A stretch of 64,000 nucleotides of DNA. Source: Massospora cicadina (lineage: Eukaryota > Entomophthoromycota > Entomophthoromycetes > Entomophthorales > Entomophthoraceae). The notes under the pieces are model-generated. The model made no database searches, had not been told where the DNA came from, and saw nothing but the letters and a program-made list of their open reading frames with translations. A program made the translations under genes and the position numbers. Location: contig JAKSZP010002652.1 in the NCBI GenBank assembly GCA_022478985.1, positions 186,001 through 250,000 of the forward strand, written 5' to 3'. This document shows, piece after piece, positions 31,997 to 43,738 of the stretch (the first letter of the stretch is position 1; the number at the start of each line of letters is the position of its first letter).

Positions 31997-33300
31997 ACAT
32001 TTTTTTTGACCCGCTCAACGGTGCACCGAACTCATCTGCACCGCAAAAAATTCGTCTGACGTTGGGAAAACAAAAAGCGAAGGCCAAAGCCAATGCGACT
32101 CTTTCCACAAAAATCAACAAAAACTCCAATAGCGTTGCTGCTAACACCCGCGCTGCTGTGAAAGCCTGTGGGGACCTAGAAGAGGCTGGTGGGCCCGGGG
32201 GCCCACCCCTCACACCTAAGGTGCAATGGGGGAATCCTTCACTTTAGGGATGTTGAATATCGCCGGACTCAAGGCCTCCCCATCCCAGGCTAGGAAACTG
32301 AGTTTTTTACAACACAATTTACCCGTGGATATCCTGGCCATCCAGGAATCCCACTGTCCATGAGGTTCTGAGGAAACTTGGAAAACAATGCTCCTCCCAT
32401 CCCAATCCTTTTGGTCAAAGCACTGTGGGGTGCTAATTCAGAAAAATAATTTTTAAATTCGTATCCTCATAAATATTCCTAAATGGCTGAGTGCTTGTCA
32501 TCACCTTCTCGTGGGCTGACGTAGCGCATGCAATTGTCAATATCTATACCCCAAATGGTGCACACGAGCGTCAGGAATTTTTCTCATTAGTCAAATCCCT
32601 CCTGCTACCCCCTGATTCTTTCCAAGTCGGCAACATGAACTGTTGGCTAACCTCACCAACAGACCGGTGGCCTCCCTCACCCCATGCCCCACAGGGTCAC
32701 GTAGAACTACGCGTTCTAAAGGCCACCCTTGGGTTAATGGATGCATTGCTGTGACATGCCCCGCTGCTCAAAAACATGACGCGTCCCCATGTCCACAACA
32801 GCCAATTAAGGTCCATGACCTGCATCGACCTTATTCTAATGTCAGCAAAATTCCAACCCCACATCTCCCAATTCAAAACAACGAAAATGGAATTCTCCAA
32901 CCACCGACTGGTCAAAATAACCTACCACCTACCTGTCACAGTTGCTAAGGCCCCACATTGGTGCAAAATCCGCCCCCCTGAGCTTGCGTCGCCAGTATTT
33001 TCCATGTGGGTGGAAGAGGCAACTTTGGCAAAAAAGTCTGTTGCACCATTTTGTGTGGACCCCATTTCCACATGGGCAACTTTCAAAGAGGACACCATCC
33101 GCCACTCTCGCCATCTCTCCTCCAGATGCTCACAAGCCACATCGGCAGTTATCTTGCGCGCTCTGGCAGAATTGGCCCACTTGGAGTCCAACATTCCAGC
33201 TACAGGATACAGCCCTGAATGGGGCTGGAAGTGGGTGGAGGCAGCCGCCCACCTCAATGCACTCGAAAGGCAACACAAACATCGGGTTTGTGTCTAATAC
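31993..33300 (+). pseudogene. LINE ORF2, N-terminal part: apurinic-type endonuclease
   Basis: The candidate start ATG (31993) overlaps the ORF1 stop as ATGA and is in the main ORF2 frame. The endonuclease is recognisable as LNIAGLKASPSQARKLSFLQ and DILAIQESHCP (catalytic Glu in QESH) in a shifted frame at 32226-32450, with TGA at 32361-32363. Back in the main frame from 32491 come IVNIYTPNGAHERQEF, GNMNCWL (normally GDFN) and IDLILMSAKF ending FSNHRLV (normally SDH). Two active-site aspartates therefore read Asn, so target nicking is probably lost. A basic linker follows to 33300. Confidence 0.8.
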
Positions 33301-35160
33301 AGGGCCACACGCATCACTAAAGGTGACAAGTGCACCGCATATTTCTTTAAAATTTTTTTTACACCACACCAGAGCGTGGCCTGAACACAGGTGCGAAGAA
33401 CGGATATTTCTATTGTGGATACACCAGCTGAAGTGGCAATCAAAACGCAAAAATATTACTCCAAGTTGTACCGAGCTGAACCAATTCAGCCAGCTGAAGT
33501 GGCGGAATTTCTTGACCGAGCTCATATCTGCACCATTTTCTGATACCTGGAAATAATGAATTTAATTACTCTGAACGAATTATGGACAGCCATTTGCAGT
33601 GCGCCAAACCAAAAATGCCCAGGCCCAGATGGCATTCCATATGAGTTCTACAAAAAATATTTCAAATATATATCCCCACTTCTGCTTGCCTCACTTAACC
33701 AAAGCCTGTTGGAAATGCGCCTCCTACCAGGAGAACATGAGGCCTTTACTGTCACACTTTTCAAGAAAGGGGATAAGCTTGACTTAGCCAACTGGCGCCC
33801 CATTTCTCTAACAAACACAGACACCAAAATTTTAACAAAAATTATGGCTAACCGATTAGGGACTGTAGCATCTGCCACCATCTCCCCAGAACAATTCGGT
33901 TTTATCCCCAGAAGATCAATTTGGGATAACGTGCACTCTGTGGCTAATGTATGTCAGTCCACAGCCTCTGGGGCACTTGTATTCTTGGACCAACAAAAGG
34001 CCTATGATAGAGTAAACTGGGAATACCTAAGGGCCTGCCTCCATCAATTCCGCCTACCCCCTTGCTTCATCAACAGGGTGATGCTGCTCACGGAATCTGC
34101 AAACAATGGCAGTGCGTGGCCCTGGCTTCCTAACGGACGTAGTCCGCCCTCAAAGGGGCCTGCAACAAGGGGACCCCCTCAGCCCACTCTTATACAACTT
34201 CAGCCTTGACCCACTACTGCGAAATGTGAATGCCCAGCTCACTGGGGTCCATAAGCCAGGCCAAGCCCCAGTCAATATTGGCGTTTGCAGATGATTGTGT
34301 GGTTGGGGTGTCTAATAATCAAGATGCACGCGCGCTTGAAGCTCTCATCCAGGAATATTCCCGGGTAAGCAACGCGGCACTGAACGCCTCTAAAACCGAT
34401 ATCATCCTCCTTGGTCAGTTTTAGAACTGCTGGGCCCCAGCAATTAGTTCCCAACCTGGCCCATCTGCTCGCCCATGTCCACGCCTTACTAACTCAACAC
34501 ACACCGCTCCACTGGTGCTCCCCTTCATGCCACGTCCTACCACAGGACTGGTGCGCCATCTGGGCGTGTGGATGGAGGCAGGTGGATACGCGTCAGTAGT
34601 AATGGAGTGCCTTATTCTGGACAACGTGATGAAGCGAATCGCCTCTCTCAGAGCCCACCCTACTTCCCTTACTGGCAGGGTTGTTTTAGCCAACTCTATG
34701 CTCCTATCCAAAGTCTGTTTCGGAGCCCACGCCATCCCCTTCTCCCCAAGCTTTTTCAAATCCTTGTATGCCTTGCTGCAAGGAAGGCTTTGGTCAGGCC
34801 GCCCTCCACCAGTGCGGCTAGAGGTCATGTTTGGCCCTCATCATCATGGTGTCATGGGCCTGCTTGACTTCAAAGCCCATGCTGCCAAGATCCTGGGCAC
34901 CTGGATCGCGGCCGTCACTGCTCCTACACTCCCATCTAAAACTGGTCCCATGCAGCCCGCTCCAACTTCTCCCAAGCCTTGGGCCTTAACAATCCATCGA
35001 ACCCCCACTCCCTGATGAAATACCTCGCATCATATACATTGGCCACAGGTCTTCACGGGACAAAAACCCACTACAAACGAATCCTACTCTCCATGCGGAG
35101 CGCAGAGTGGAGAATCTGTATTAGCAGACATACAACCCAAAGAGGCCGCCCCTCTCCTCA
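33301..35160 (+). pseudogene. LINE ORF2, middle part: reverse transcriptase
   Basis: 33556-34100 is open and shows NQKCPGPDGIPYEFYKKYF, FKKGDKLDLANWRPISLTNTD, NRLGTVASATISPEQFGFIPRRSIWDNV and LVFLDQQKAYDRVNW, the last with a catalytic Asp. After a frameshift near 34100 come GLQQGDPLSPLLYNFSLDPLL and, in a third frame, AFADDCVVGVSNN with the FADD catalytic pair intact (about 34283). The thumb region with GVWMEAGGY and FGPHHHGVMGLLDFKAHA reaches 34980. About four frameshifts disable it. Confidence 0.9.
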
Positions 35161-35852
35161 GTTCACACAGGAGGTACAAGGGCTACCCATCCATGATGGC
35201 GTGATCCTCATTCGGCCCCATGTCCTATCCAGGGTGGACTACCTGGACATGATGGACATCCCTTATTCCATTGAGACCCAAAAAAACAATCTGGAAATAT
35301 GTACATCACCCTCTGTTGCAGCCTCAAGTCCGCTCCCAAGTGTGGCGCTGCCTGAGGCGGGTGTATCATACAGCTGAGCGCTCTAATGCTTTACACTCAT
35401 CCTGTGTCGTGTGCGGCCAGTATGGAACGCTGTTCCACCGCCTGGAGAAGTGCCCCACCTCTAAAGTGATATGGCGCGAAGTTCAACGTCTGCTGGGCCA
35501 GGATCAAACGCATCCCTTCAGTCTGTCAAGAGATACGTTTGCTCTATCAATGGCCTCCTCCCTTCCACCCTCCCTTCATGCTCTGGTGGTTGCAATCGCC
35601 ATGTGGACCATCCACACGATTGTCTTAGATGCCATTGCAGGCTCCACCCCCACCCTCCCAGAAACTGTCCACAGATTCCGGTCTCATCTGGTGGACCACT
35701 TTCAAGTGTGGATGTTTGGATACCTCCCACCACGTCGCCAACAGCTGGTCTCCTCCTGGTTCCCAGTCTGGTTCATCAAATCAGACCCCTTCCTCCACAC
35801 GTGCTCAATAGTGGCTACGGCCCCTTCACACGTTCCCTCCCCCTCCCCATAA
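35161..35852 (+). pseudogene. LINE ORF2, C-terminal part: zinc-finger domain
   Basis: Open from 35271 to 35852 with TIWKYVHHPLLQPQVRSQVWR then CVVCGQYGTLFHRLEKCP, a C-X2-C-X7-H-X4-C zinc finger like the zf-RVT domain found after LINE polymerases. A hydrophobic stretch (SLHALVVAIAMWTIHTIVLDAI) and a tail follow. No RNase H domain is visible after it. Confidence 0.8.
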
Positions 35853-35990
35853 GTGGCGTTCCCGCTGGCAACAAGAGATAGCATCGCTTCTCTGGGGTGC
35901 CTCCCCTGGTACTAAGTTTATCTGTCCTGAGTCATATTTGGAAGTGTCCGTCCCATGGTTGACCTTCCCCGCAATAAATTTAAAATCTAA

Positions 35991-36630
35991 AATCTATATG
36001 AAATAAGGTCGTTTATCACTTCTCATTATGAAATTTCCCTTGTACTGGATGATAAAACACTAGAAAAGGTAATAATCTTGTCTAATTGAGTACCCTGTTT
36101 CTTCTTTGGATTATATTGTTCTACTTCTGGGAAAACTACAAAAAAAGCTCCCTGACTCATTATATTCAGAAGATGGCATACCATTCTATGCTACCTTTGG
36201 TCAAAAAAAATTAAACCAGGAGAACAAAGAGTGGCTTATACCAACATAACCTTGAGTATACTCCCTAACTGCTTGCTATATATCCCTAATGTTGATGGAG
36301 ACAGTAGATATGATCCAAGAGTTTTACCAGGAGTCCTCAACCCAGATTATCAGTGGCATATTGATTTATTTCTAGGAAACCAGCATAATAAAAGATATCT
36401 TAGTCAAAAAAGTCAAAATATTGGGAAAGTCAGATCTTTTAATAATATAAACAAGGTATATTTTTTTTAGTACTAGATGGTCCCAACCCAAGGGGGGATT
36501 CATCGATGTTATAAACAAGATATAGTTTATTGGCACTCGCTTTTGATTTTGGCCTACCTGCTAACAATTTAATTTTTGCTATTCCTCAAGTCCAAATATC
36601 CAATAAGTAAAGTCAAGAGAACTTAAGAAA
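35991..36630 (+). other. Element E between protease and reverse transcriptase, degenerate
   Basis: Element E resumes after the LINE. By position this is the protease to polymerase linker. A 79-codon open frame from 36231 contains NCLLYIPNVDGDSRYDP-like residues. I recognise no domain in it. Confidence 0.5.
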
Positions 36631-37500
36631 GTGCATCAATTATTTGAAGATTACAAGAAGATTAATTCACTTCAGATGTCAACTATGATCACATGTTATA
36701 CTGGACACATGGCTTCAATGTAGGAGACTCAACCCATTATGATCAAAGTTTATAGAAAAAAGGTAGAATTTTAATACATGAAGACAAATATCAAACAATT
36801 ATTAGATGTCAACTTACTTGTTCCCTCTCAGAGCCCATGGTCATCACCACTGTTACTTATAAAAAAGAAGAATAGTGGCCATAGAATAGTGAAGGATTAA
36901 AGGAAGCTGAACAACCTCACAAAGAAGGACACCTATTCAATTCCAAGAATTGATGATGCTCTGGCATGACTCTCCAGCTTGTATTACTTTTCTGAGATGA
37001 ACCTCACCAGTGACTATTGCAAGATGGATCTATCACCAGAGGACAAAGAAAAATGCGCTTTATTATGCACAGAAGAATTATTTTAACCTAATCAGCTCCC
37101 TCAAGGATATGCATTCTTCTCACATCATTTCAATGGGTGATGGGTCACTTCATGTAAGATATAAACTAAGCTGCATGATAGTTTACCTAGATATCATGAA
37201 GGCATTCTCAGAAATATTTTTACGATTATTTAAACCACCTTAAATAAGTTTTTCAATGACTACAAGAGAAACTAATGTGACTCTAAAACCTTTGAAGTGC
37301 ACCTTATCCAACTAAAATCAAAATTTTTAGGACGTGCTCATATTTCAGGAAGGAACTGAACCCTAATACAGTAATGTTAAAGAGATGCTTAAGATGCCTG
37401 AGCCAAAAGCCACAGAGATATACAAGTATCTTTAGAAATGATGAGATATTAATATCATTTTATCCCTACTTTTGCTTAACTCACCAAAAATCTTGTCCAT
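36631..37500 (+). pseudogene. Element E: reverse transcriptase
   Basis: Palm motifs in mixed frames: NLLVPSQSPWSSPLLLIKKKNSGHRIVKD near 36800-36895, LNNLTKKDTYSIPRIDDALA near 36910-36965, YFSEMNLTSDYCKMDLSPEDKEKCAL near 36990-37060. The catalytic loop is MIVYLDIMKAFSEIF at about 37165-37210, where YLDDI has become YLDIM. Frameshifts and stops make it inactive. Confidence 0.82.
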
Positions 37501-37960
37501 TTTCTTGCTATAAGATACCCTTTTCATGTGAAAGAGTAAAGTAAAGAACTTCATTCAGAACACGATTTATTGAAAAAGACCAATTCTTTTACATCTGAAC
37601 TATGGAAAGTCATTTCTTCACTTACAGATGCCTCCAACTTGACCATAGGAGCCATTCTCTTGCAATTGGATGATGAAGCAGTGATCACTTAATGTCTTGT
37701 TATAGTTTAACGTTTTTAAAGACTGAGTATAATTGCATTGTCATGGAGAAAGAGTGGCTAGATTTAATACTTGAGGTGGAAAATTTCCAGTTTCTTGATT
37801 GGTACAAACTTTTTAGTTGCTGCAGGCCACGCTTTTTTAAGTGGCTACAAAATGTGGAAGCCCTGACAGAAAATCTAGCCCGTTAAATCTCAAACTTCAA
37901 AACTACATCATGAACATCGTCAATTGAGCTGTGACAAAGCACATGATAGTAAATAGATTG
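37501..37960 (+). pseudogene. Element E: RNase H
   Basis: TDASNLTIGAILLQLDDEA (about 37627-37680) is the start of the RNase H domain with its first Asp. A Glu-containing EYNCIVMEKEWLDLILEVENF block follows near 37730. The later part is badly decayed. Confidence 0.75.
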
Positions 37961-40044
37961 ATCTGATTGCCCTACTACTATTAGAAAATAGCAAACCTGA
38001 ATGGTTACACGACCTACTCATGAAGCCAGACTCTTGGGAGGATAAAGATGAACCAGTTAAAAAGATGTTAAAACAACACGCACAAAATACTAAAGTTCTC
38101 AATGTATTAATATAAGAAAGTTAGAGTTTACTGGTTACCTTAATTGGAACTTCAGAACTAATACCAGTGCAATGGAAGCCCACAATACCTTGGGCATGGA
38201 GGATCCAGAAAAACCTATGAATGGGACAAAAATCAAATACTTTTTGTGAAAAAATACTGGATTCTGTAGTGGAAGTCATAAACTCTTGCATAGCTTTTAA
38301 AGCCATTGTCTCATAAGGCCAAGTATAAGTTTCAGCCAATGACCCCTCAACAGCCTCTTCATACCATCAGTTTATATGTCATAGGTCTACTGCCTGAATC
38401 CACAGGAGAGATCGATACATTATTTTAGAAATTTATCATCTATAAAGTGTATTGAAGCAATTGCAATTCCCACATATACCACCATGGATAACGCTAACTT
38501 TTTTATATCAAAATATGTATACTAAGAATGGCTGCCCGCAGGTACTGCTATGCGTCAATGGGAAGCACTTTACTTTAAGAGTTATGAGAATCCTAGTTAT
38601 GAGCATAAGAACTCAACAACTATTCTTGACTCCCTACAACCCATCAAATAATATATCTGTAGAATGAGCAAATGGATGTTAGCTTCATTATTATGTAAGA
38701 TGACCATTACTGATCCATTACACTGATACTAATATCTCCCAAACGTGTAGATTTTAAAGAAAAGTTTTCATTGTATCATCAAGATGTCACATTTCAAGGC
38801 CTTATATGAAAGGGAACTTGGTATCCTAGCTCAATTATCCTAAGAAGCTACCAGTGATATTATTGAATAGTTTATAAAAACGCTAAAAATATTAACTCAG
38901 AAAAAGTATACAACTTTAATCAGAGGCAATGACAAATCAAGCTAGAATGTTTACTAGAGAAGGAAAAGCAGCAAACGCATCCCACCATCATTTACCCGCT
39001 TTATAAGATTTCAGATTAGTCTTGTACTATCACAATTGCATAGCACCCTGAGGGGTATAGTTAGATTCCATCTGGGATAAGCCATACGCTATAGCCCACA
39101 AACACAGAAATGAATACTTAATCAAGTCCCCAGAACTGGAGTAACTATCAACTGCGTACATGTAATGAATGGGAAATTCAAGTTCCCATCCGCCAGCAAC
39201 ACAAACCTAAATTTAAGACTTGCCTCCATCCAATAAGGTAACGTGTATATGAACAAATCCAAAATTGGTTATACCTATTGATTCAGCCCAATTGGCTGAG
39301 GTATGGTGGAGAACTAGTTCAATCACCCTCTATTACTGAGGGAATCCACTGAACACACATCTCATCCTCATACCAGACCTCTAGATCAAGGCCTCGAGCC
39401 AATATGGCCTCTGCCACCTGGGGATTCATCAGTGCTCAGTCCAATGGATCACTCTTGATTAATCAGGGCTCTGGCACCTGGTTTATGTTAAAGACCGAGG
39501 TGTGGATTCAATCCTTACCCTTTGGACCACTCAGTCAAATTGATGAATTTTAGATATATGGCTGAAAGTGGAGCAAAGCTCCTCAAAGCTGAATGATACC
39601 TCAAGAGTGACATTTGGAATCCAACATATAATTTAAAGATATAAGCTTAGAATAATTTAATTAAAACTCACACTTTATATCAGCTTTGATGGAGTAAAAA
39701 TCCAAGATGAAGATCATCCTATTAATTCTACCTTGAAATAAGGAAGGAAATAAAAGGGAGCTTAAACAAATATTTTATATTAAGGTTAAACAGTTAACAA
39801 TAGTGGATTATTAATTCCTGAAGCGCGTTTGCCAACCTCAAACGCAATAAATTAAAAACCAATTGTGTGAAAAACATCCAGATTAGCCAAACTATTGAAT
39901 TGACCAGATAATAGTTTTTGTATTGTTTGAGTAAGATCTGTATATCTTTTTAAATATAAAGAACTATGTGATGAATCATTTAATCACAATATATAGATGA
40001 TTCCTAGATTGGTTCTTACCTGCTGATTTTATTAAGGGGGGTAA
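37961..40044 (+). pseudogene. Element E: integrase and 3' untranslated region
   Basis: The linker LLLENSKPEWLHDLLMKPDSWEDKDEPVKKML (37970-38075) matches element H. The integrase core is recognised at 38450-38670 (TMDNANFFISKYVY-like region, QLFLTPYNPSNNISVE) with the final Glu present. Past 38700 no conserved frame remains, up to the polypurine run aaggggggtaa at 40034-40044 next to the 3' LTR. About 1 kb before the tract (39000-40030) holds nothing I can name. Confidence 0.7.
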
Positions 40045-41111
40045 TGTTGGATATCATAATACCTGACATGATGGACACCGCCAGCCTCATTACCAAAGAA
40101 ACCCACAATTATACCTGCTTATGCCACATGTCGCTGATGCTCCCAACCTGATGCTATCTGCCATGGTCTGCCAGCTAAAACGGGCGCCAGACGAAAGTTT
40201 CTCAAAGTTTCCTCTCCTTCTGATATGACTTCCTAGGCTGTTAGTTGAGGTGCCATATTAGAAAATTTTTTAATTTAATAATTCCTTTTATTTGGCCCAT
40301 TTGTGAATAAAGATGCGTGGTAGCTCCCCCTGTTTGGGTTGGGCACCACCAGTGCTAAAAAAGAATGCCTGACATGATGGGAAGTATATCAACTACTTGA
40401 TTCCCCTTAGAGAATAGATGCCTAGACCCAAGAAGGGGATTATAGGAATCCAATTGATAAATTAAAAAGAAAAGTCAACAGTTGATAAGGCTCAATATAA
40501 TACTAGGAATAATTTTTCATTTTGACTTGAGCCCAAAATACTTAAAGATAGGATCTTGCTTAATCAAAATGAAGGATCATTAAAATGTCAGGTGACCATT
40601 ACACTAGATGGCACATGAGGCAGAAATTAATATGTACCCAAAAAAGAGAAAAATCAAGAACCTCCACCACTATTGATCTAAGTGATATTAAGTCTCATCT
40701 GATTTGGTACAACAAGATACCTTTTCTCTCTATAAAAAATGCTATAAAAGAGTTGTGAAATCTGGATGCATCGCCTGACCAAGAGCCTCACTTACATATT
40801 CCTTCCTCCATTATTTTATTAATCTTTTTCCTTATTGGGGATTAAACTGTTATGTTACACATAAAAACCCATATTATATACTAAAATAAAGTTTTGCCAA
40901 TGTTTTTATATCTCTTTTTGGTATTTGACTTATAAGACTTTTCACTAAACTTACCAAAGGATTGATACACAAGTTTATGGGACCTAAGCGTGACTTGGCA
41001 CCCCAAAAATAAATATTAGATACTTGTTGTGAGCCTTAAACTGCTTTAAGTATTGACTTTCAGGCTTCCTGGCCACAGAACCACTGAGACACTAAAATTG
41101 AAAGCCAAACA
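40045..41111 (+). repeat. 3' LTR of element E, carrying an insertion
   Basis: Starts TGTTGGATATCATAATACC and ends AAGCCAAACA. Aligns with 27128-27892 once 40075-40380 is removed. Confidence 0.87.
40075..40363 (+). mobile_element. SINE-like 289-bp insertion with a 17-bp target duplication
   Basis: The block is flanked by aatacctgacatgatgg (40058-40074) and aatgcctgacatgatgg (40364-40380), one mismatch. The 5' LTR of E lacks it, so it is a true insertion. The duplication length and the short A-run at its end (gtgctaaaaaag) fit target-primed retrotransposition rather than an LTR or DNA element. No tRNA-derived promoter boxes were identified with confidence; a truncated LINE tail is the alternative, but it does not resemble the end of the LINE at 35990. 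Confidence 0.6.
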
Positions 41112-41175
41112 TTGCCCTTGGCACTGTCATCAGTTTTTGCAGCAACAAAAACCACAAATTATTATTGTTTCTGAC
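41112..41175 (+). other. Probable continuation of the element F leader
   Basis: A 64-bp remnant between the end of E and the start of B2. By the nesting logic it is the right flank of E in element F. No motif confirms this. Confidence 0.45.
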
Positions 41176-42026
41176 TGTAAGGAGAGTGTCTATAACTCTC
41201 CTGTTCCCAGCGTGGTAGTGCACGGTGCACAAGGCCAACGCCAGGGAACTAGTCATTGGTATGAAAGCTATTAGAGCCCAGCAGAGGGTGCTGGAGCAAT
41301 AACAACTTAGGCATATAAGTGTGATTATTATAATAAATAACCCTAAAAAGTGACGAGATGCACAATGAGTAAGGGGGTAAACGACCCAGGTTGGAGGGAA
41401 CCTGGGAGAACCAACGGTGCACTAGGGGATAGCTTGATCATTTTGAAAATGGCAAGGTTAATGGAGCGTGAGACCTCCTCGAAGAGGTTCACACACAGGA
41501 TTGTTCAAAATATCATAAATAAAAAAATTTTAAATGGGGAAAATGTTTATTCAGAAGTCAACCAACTTGGAGTGTTGGTCATGGGAAACATAATTAAACT
41601 ATGGCGGGGGAATATGGGGTATGCTGAAGTGGGCCCAAGCACTGACCACCAATAGGCAGACACTTCCATCCAAATTGGTTGAATATGCCAAAACTGACTT
41701 CACTTGAGTAATTAATTGAAGTTGGATCTGACTTGAATGCGTTGTTTAATAAATGAAATGGGATTCAAAACCCCCATTCCTCGACTAACCAAATGGAACC
41801 ATCAACATTAATTTAGTAAACTGTCCGTTTTAACGCCTGGACTGACATAATGGGTGGGCATTTGGCACCTTACTTGTACCAACCTGGGCATATTTACCCT
41901 GTACCCATTGTTGGTCTAGTGTATGCCTGAGGTCAGGGAGGGCCTGCAGCTTCACCTCCTGTGCCTCCTGGCGCCCAGCCTTATCCCTGGGGCTGGTCCA
42001 TACTATGATTTCATTTGACCATGACA
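41176..42026 (-). repeat. 3' LTR of B2
   Basis: Runs from TGTAAGGAGAGTGTC to TTGACCATGACA on the plus strand. The purine tract gagagggtaa (minus strand, 42027-42036) precedes its sense start. The self-priming 11-mer agtcaaccaac is at 41556-41566. Confidence 0.94.
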
Positions 42027-42345
42027 TTACCCTCTCCTCCTGATGGGGCTCCAACCCCCTTCAGGGGCTTGCGTAAGGGAAAAGTTCTTGGGGGCAGGGA
42101 CCAACTTCATGGTGGCAACAGTCGGTTTGGGTTGAGATCCTGCAGCTTGGGGGAAACGCTCGTGGAAGGCTTCAATCAGATCTTGGGCATGCATGCAGTC
42201 GCACGCTGGAACCCAACTGTTCTCTGAAGCAGCAAAGCCCTTCCAAGATGCCATGTACTTAAGTCCTCTTTTAATGCGGCTTGATGCAACTATTTCTTCT
42301 ACCTCCCACTCTAGTGCCCCATCCACAAGATAGGCCTCAGGAGTC
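42027..42345 (-). pseudogene. B2: chromodomain at the C terminus of pol
   Basis: An open frame on the minus strand reads EWEVEEIVASSRIKRGLKY followed by MASWKGFAASENSWVPACD and HAQDLIEAFHERFPQ. This is a full chromodomain: beta strands, the W-K-G turn, the S-W-x-P element and the C-terminal helix. In Tf1-like and MAGGY-like elements it sits behind integrase and guides integration to histone-marked chromatin. The tail (KLVPAPKNFSLTQAPEGGW) is shared with B1. Confidence 0.92.
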
Positions 42346-43738
42346 TCTGGTGGGGGTGCCCTTGAACAACGTCAGTTTGCTCTCATGAAACACTGAGAAG
42401 ATCCAGAATGAGGAGGGGAAATCATCTGGTATGAGGCATGGACCACCTTTCTAACAACGCGGTAGGGCCCAATCTTCTTTGGTCCCAGCTTCTTAAATGG
42501 CTGCTTGATTGGGATGTTATGAGCATCAAGCATCACGAGATCTTCTTCCTTGTATGTGGGACCCACTCGGCGTTTCCCATCAGCGTTCTCCTTATATACC
42601 TGCATAGCCGCCTCCAAGCTTGTGGAAACCCCCTGGTGGACCTTCTTGATTGTCTTGGCAAATTCCACCACTGCTTCAACCTTCGACTCACAGCTGGGAT
42701 CCATGTTTAAGGCGGGGTTAAAGCCATGGCTGGCGAAAAATGGGGAACAGCCAATTGAAGAGTGCAAAGTATTGTTGTAGCTAAACAGGACCATGGGAAG
42801 GGTAGAAGCCCAATCTGAATGATCTGCGGCGGTGTAACACCGCAGGAACTGTTCCAAGCATTTACACTCGTTCATTCTGCCCATCTGATTGGGGATGATA
42901 GGCAGTTGAACGTCAAGGGAGAATCTGAAGAGTCTTACACAACTCTTCCCAAAAGATGGAGGTGAATTGGGGTCCCCAGTCACTGATAATCTTTTGAGGA
43001 ACCCCATGGAGTGCAAACACATGGGTGAAAAAAGCCTAGCCATCTCCACTGCGGTTATCGTGGTTTGGCAAGAAATAAAGTGGGCGAAAATTTGTAAATG
43101 GTCCACCACCACCATGATGGCATCATAACCATCAGAGACAAGTAGCTCCACAATGAAATCAACTGAGAGGAAGTCCAGGGCCCATCAGCCTTTTGGACTG
43201 GTACCAACAACCCTACTAAAGGTTGACGATTGGGTTTCATCTGGTTGCATACCAGGCACTCCTTACAATACCGCCCCACTTGAGCAAGCAAGCCCTTCCA
43301 ATTGTATGTGCGTCGTATTAACTCTAATGTCTTCACTTTACCAGGATGTTCAATGGTGAGTACATCATGATGGTCCCAAATGATTTCCAGGCGAAGTGGT
43401 CCAGAAGGAACCCATAGGTGCCCCTGAAACCACACCATCTCATCTTTCATGTGATAGCCCCTGGAGAGATCCTCTTGATTCAACTCACACTTAGCAAGTA
43501 TCATAGTATATTTGGCTACTAGCAGCTGAGAAAGGACTACCCTTCTGAACATACTATATTCCTCCGCATTTTCCAGAGGGACAAGAGCTGGCCCGTTAGC
43601 CAGGGGAGAGGGAAGTAGCGACATAATTTTGCTTGAAGGAATCATCACCTGGGTGTTGTGCACTTCTACCTCCATGGGGTTGGGGGCTAATGCAGGGTTG
43701 CAGCTCAAAGCATCCGCCAAACCATTGTCCTTGCCCAA
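42346..43738 (-). pseudogene. B2: integrase
   Basis: 43055-43738 is open and carries RNase H tether residues (GKDNGLADALSCNP), the zinc-binding domain with HHDVLTIEHPGKVKTLELI and CKECLVCNQMK, then [16 protein letters not shown] frameshift near 43140 leads into 42372-43151, with [23 protein letters not shown] sequence and [25 protein letters not shown], then the C-terminal module with [15 protein letters not shown] and GPYRVVRKV. The DWGPQF and NERV blocks are read in neighbouring frames, so the core triad is present but split by at least two frameshifts. Confidence 0.92.

Larger units (their letters stand above)
30771..35990 (+). mobile_element. LINE retrotransposon inserted in element E
   Basis: A GC-rich non-LTR retrotransposon of about 5.2 kb with ORF1 (zinc knuckle) and ORF2 (endonuclease, reverse transcriptase, C-terminal zinc finger). 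The domain order resembles fungal Tad-like LINEs. The 3' end is AT-rich (aataaatttaaaatctaaaatc). A decayed duplication may lie at ctgaatctagtttgataa (about 30762-30779) and ctaaaatctatatgaaataa (about 35987-36006), so both edges are approximate. It has far fewer breaks than the LTR elements around it, so it is a later arrival. Confidence 0.88.
27128..41111 (+). mobile_element. Element E: Ty3/Gypsy retrotransposon containing a LINE and a SINE-like insert
   Basis: LTRs at 27128-27892 and 40045-41111 (about 760 bp each after removing the insertion in the right copy). The flanks atacc (27123-27127) and ttgcc (41112-41116) are at best a decayed TSD. Order on the plus strand: gag, protease, then a LINE at about 30771-35990, then reverse transcriptase, RNase H and integrase. 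Without the LINE and the small insert the element is about 8.5 kb. It is heavily decayed and related to H through its RNase H/integrase linker. Confidence 0.88.
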
